From the NCBI RefSeq assembly GCF_000759435.1, contig NZ_JRJG01000015.1, positions 1 through 64,000 of the forward strand: a stretch of DNA of 64,000 nucleotides, read 5' to 3'. The DNA comes from Hoeflea sp. BAL378. Its GTDB lineage: Bacteria > Pseudomonadota > Alphaproteobacteria > Rhizobiales > Rhizobiaceae. The first letter of the stretch is position 1, and the number at the start of each line of letters is the position of its first letter. Under the pieces are notes generated by a model that ran no database searches, was not told the origin of the DNA, and was given only the letters and a program-made list of their open reading frames with translations. The position numbers and the translations under genes were made by a program. Shown one piece after another: positions 62,756 to 64,000 of the stretch.

Positions 62756-63445
62756 TCAACCGGGCGGCGACGCGAACTCCGCCAGCAGGTTCCGCTCGCC
62801 CGCCGGCTTGAAGGTCACCACGCGCGATCCCGGCTCGCGCACCGCCCATCCCAGCTCCTCGAACCGGGTCAGGAGGCCTTGCCCGAGCGACCCGCCCAGA
62901 TGCGTGCGCCGCGCGCTCCAGTCCAGGCAGGACCGGCACAGCGGCCGCCTCTGGCCCTCGAGCGCGGCGACGTCGATGCCGAAGCCGGTCATGCGGTCGC
63001 GGCCGGCCGTGGTCAGCGCCGGCTCGCCGTCCTCTTCCCGCAAGGACCCGGACGCCACAAGCCCGTCATAGAGCGCCACGCCCAGCTCTCCGGCGAGATG
63101 GTTGTAGCAGACCCGCGCCTTGCGCAGCGCCGGATCCTTCGGACCGGTGCGCGTGCGCGTCAGCCCCCGCCGCGCGGCGAGCCCCATCATGGTCTCGAGC
63201 AGCGCGCCGACCTCGTCGTCGGCGAGCGCGAAATAGCGGTGCCGGCCCTGCTTGCGCTGGACCAGCAGGCAGGCCCCTTCGAGCTTCTTGAGATGGGAAC
63301 TCGCCGTCTGCACGGTGACGCCGGCCTCCGTCGCCAGCTCGCTCGCCGTCAGCGCCCCGCCCGCCATCAGCGCGGTGAGCATGTTGGCGCGCGCCGGATC
63401 ACCGATCAACGCGCCCAGCAGGGCTATGTCCGGACCTTCTTTCAT
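62756..63445 (-). CDS. ArsR-type winged-helix transcriptional regulator
   Basis: The 229-residue protein has an ArsR helix-turn-helix at residues about 15-90 (ARANMLTALMAGGALTASELATEAGVTVQTASSHLKKLEGACLLVQRKQGRHRYFAL by pattern), then a longer C-terminal half with a cysteine pair, RPLCRSCLDWSARRTHLGGSLGQGLL, that may sense metal or redox state. The ATG at 63445 directly abuts a palindrome that must be its operator. It is divergent from the NIPSNAP gene 74 nt away. Confidence 0.9.
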   Translation of the reverse strand: MKEGPDIALLGALIGDPARANMLTALMAGGALTASELATEAGVTVQTASSHLKKLEGACLLVQRKQGRHRYFALADDEVGALLETMMGLAARRGLTRTRTGPKDPALRKARVCYNHLAGELGVALYDGLVASGSLREEDGEPALTTAGRDRMTGFGIDVAALEGQRRPLCRSCLDWSARRTHLGGSLGQGLLTRFEELGWAVREPGSRVVTFKPAGERNLLAEFASPPG

Positions 63446-63446
63446 A

Positions 63447-63464
63447 CTTCGATGGTAATCGAAG
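63447..63464. promoter_or_regulatory. Operator palindrome of the ArsR-type regulator
   Basis: CTTCGAT (63447-63453) and ATCGAAG (63458-63464) form a perfect 7-bp inverted repeat around GGTA; the flanks AT..AT extend it. It lies between the divergent starts, immediately upstream of the regulator ATG, where binding would shut off both genes. The size matches ArsR-type operators. Confidence 0.75.
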
Positions 63465-63519
63465 CATAATCCCTCGTCAATATGCGACAACCCGCGGATC
63501 GGAAACCCGGGAAATTGCC

Positions 63520-63849
63520 ATGATCACCTGTTTCATCCGCTATCACATCGATCCATCCAAGAAGGCCCAGTTCGACCGCTACGCCCGCACCTGGGGCCAG
63601 GCGATCCCCCGCTGCGGCGCCGACCTGATCGGCTATTTCAGCCCGCATGAAGGCTCCTCGACCCTCGCCTACGGCGTCTATTCGGTGGAGAATCTCGCCG
63701 CATACGAGGCCTACCGGCAGCGCCTGTCGGAGGATCCGCTCGGCCGCGAGAACTACGAGTTCGCCCAACGCGAAAAGTTCCTGCTGCGCGAGGACCGGAC
63801 CTTCCTCAAGCTCTCCTCCGGCCCCCACGCCGCGCTGGTCAAGCCATGA
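63520..63849 (+). CDS. NIPSNAP-family protein
   Basis: The 109-residue protein is a dimeric ferredoxin-like fold of the NIPSNAP family: MITCFIRYHIDPSKKAQFDRYARTW at the N-terminus, then ADLIGYFSPHEGSSTLAYGVYSVENLAAYEAYRQRLSEDP (residues about 37-75), and the final REKFLLREDRTFLK. The biochemical role of bacterial members is not known. Its stop overlaps the next start (ATGA), and the ArsR-type regulator encoded opposite probably controls both. Confidence 0.87.
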   Translation: MITCFIRYHIDPSKKAQFDRYARTWGQAIPRCGADLIGYFSPHEGSSTLAYGVYSVENLAAYEAYRQRLSEDPLGRENYEFAQREKFLLREDRTFLKLSSGPHAALVKP

Positions 63850-64000
63850 TCGCGGTCATCTTCGAGGTCGAGCCGGCCGAGGGCCGCCGCGATGAGTATC
63901 TCACTATTGCCGCCTCGATGCGCGGCCTGCTCGAGGAGATCGACGGCTTCATCTCGGTCGAGCGGTTCGAAAGCCTCACCACCCCGGGCAAGCTCCTGTC
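63846..64000 (+). CDS. Antibiotic biosynthesis monooxygenase-like (ABM) protein, 3' end outside window
   Basis: Only the first 51 residues are present (IAVIFEVEPAEGRRDEYLTIA, then LLEEIDGFISVERFESLTTPGK). They match the dimeric alpha/beta barrel of ABM-domain proteins, related in fold to NIPSNAP. It is translationally coupled to the NIPSNAP gene by a 4-nt overlap, so the two small proteins may form a mixed complex or act on the same compound. Confidence 0.78.
   Translation, partial: MIAVIFEVEPAEGRRDEYLTIAASMRGLLEEIDGFISVERFESLTTPGKLL

Overview
The window is GC-rich DNA (by eye well above 60 percent GC) with alphaproteobacterial gene content: the 3' end of smc, ppdK, bioY, mogA, recQ, an FNR-type regulator with four candidate Fe-S cysteines, a BhcC-like aldolase and a light-harvesting LH2 (puc) operon. 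The puc genes show that the organism is a phototrophic alphaproteobacterium making bacteriochlorophyll antenna complexes. An intergenic palindromic repeat at 46028-46071 resembles elements I know from Hyphomicrobiales (Rhizobiales) intergenic regions, so that order is my best guess. Genus cannot be resolved from sequence reading alone.

Layout. 1-3.3 kb: smc 3' end, followed by two type II toxin-antitoxin modules (BrnT/BrnA and Xre/RES) around a small PepSY-like exported protein. A decayed second copy of the smc 3' end marks where the first module was inserted. 3.3-14.3 kb: a sugar-type aminotransferase, a DUF1127 protein, a LysR regulator, pyruvate phosphate dikinase, an orphan HigA-like antitoxin, a two-subunit aconitase X (hydroxyproline-type dehydratase), a DUF1499 membrane protein, an MBL-fold hydrolase and the biotin transporter BioY, then tRNA-Gln. 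14.7-30.4 kb: a coherent aromatic catabolic locus made of two divergent transcription units. The minus-strand unit encodes an amidohydrolase of the aspartoacylase family, 4-hydroxyphenylpyruvate dioxygenase, a TrpX-type ABC importer, an FMN alpha-hydroxy-acid oxidase, RidA and MarR. The plus-strand unit encodes a TRAP transporter, homogentisate dioxygenase, fumarylacetoacetase, an SCP-x type thiolase and an acyl-CoA ligase. Together they would take up aromatic (hydroxy or acyl-amino) acids and carry hydroxyphenylpyruvate through homogentisate to fumarate and acetoacetate, then to acetyl-CoA.

30.5-36.0 kb: a four-gene ABC importer, an inositol-monophosphatase family enzyme and a cupin. 36.1-38.5 kb: a copper/cytochrome module (cytochrome c, a DUF2946-like protein, PCuAC chaperone, SCO) that probably serves CuA insertion into a cytochrome oxidase. 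38.4-43.7 kb: an ABC-type tripartite efflux system (ATPase, FtsX-type permease, HlyD adaptor), divergent from an fnr-like gene, with an FNR box between them. 43.8-50.3 kb: a GMC oxidoreductase, MogA and an RND efflux permease/adaptor pair. 50.5-54.1 kb: two tandem glycosyltransferase-like paralogues and a BhcC-like 3-hydroxyaspartate aldolase. 54.2-59.5 kb: tRNA-Pro, an alpha/beta hydrolase, recQ, and a LysR gene divergent from a tautomerase.

59.6-62.7 kb: the puc region. A divergent gene of unknown function lies opposite a regulatory region with two PpsR/CrtJ-type sites and an FNR-like site, followed by pucB, an unusually long pucA and a pucC-type assembly transporter. 62.8-64.0 kb: an ArsR-type regulator with a clear palindromic operator, divergent from a NIPSNAP protein and a truncated monooxygenase-like gene. 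Oxygen- and light-responsive control (FNR, PpsR) links the fnr gene, the efflux operon and the antenna operon in this window. No CRISPR array, integrase or transposase was seen.
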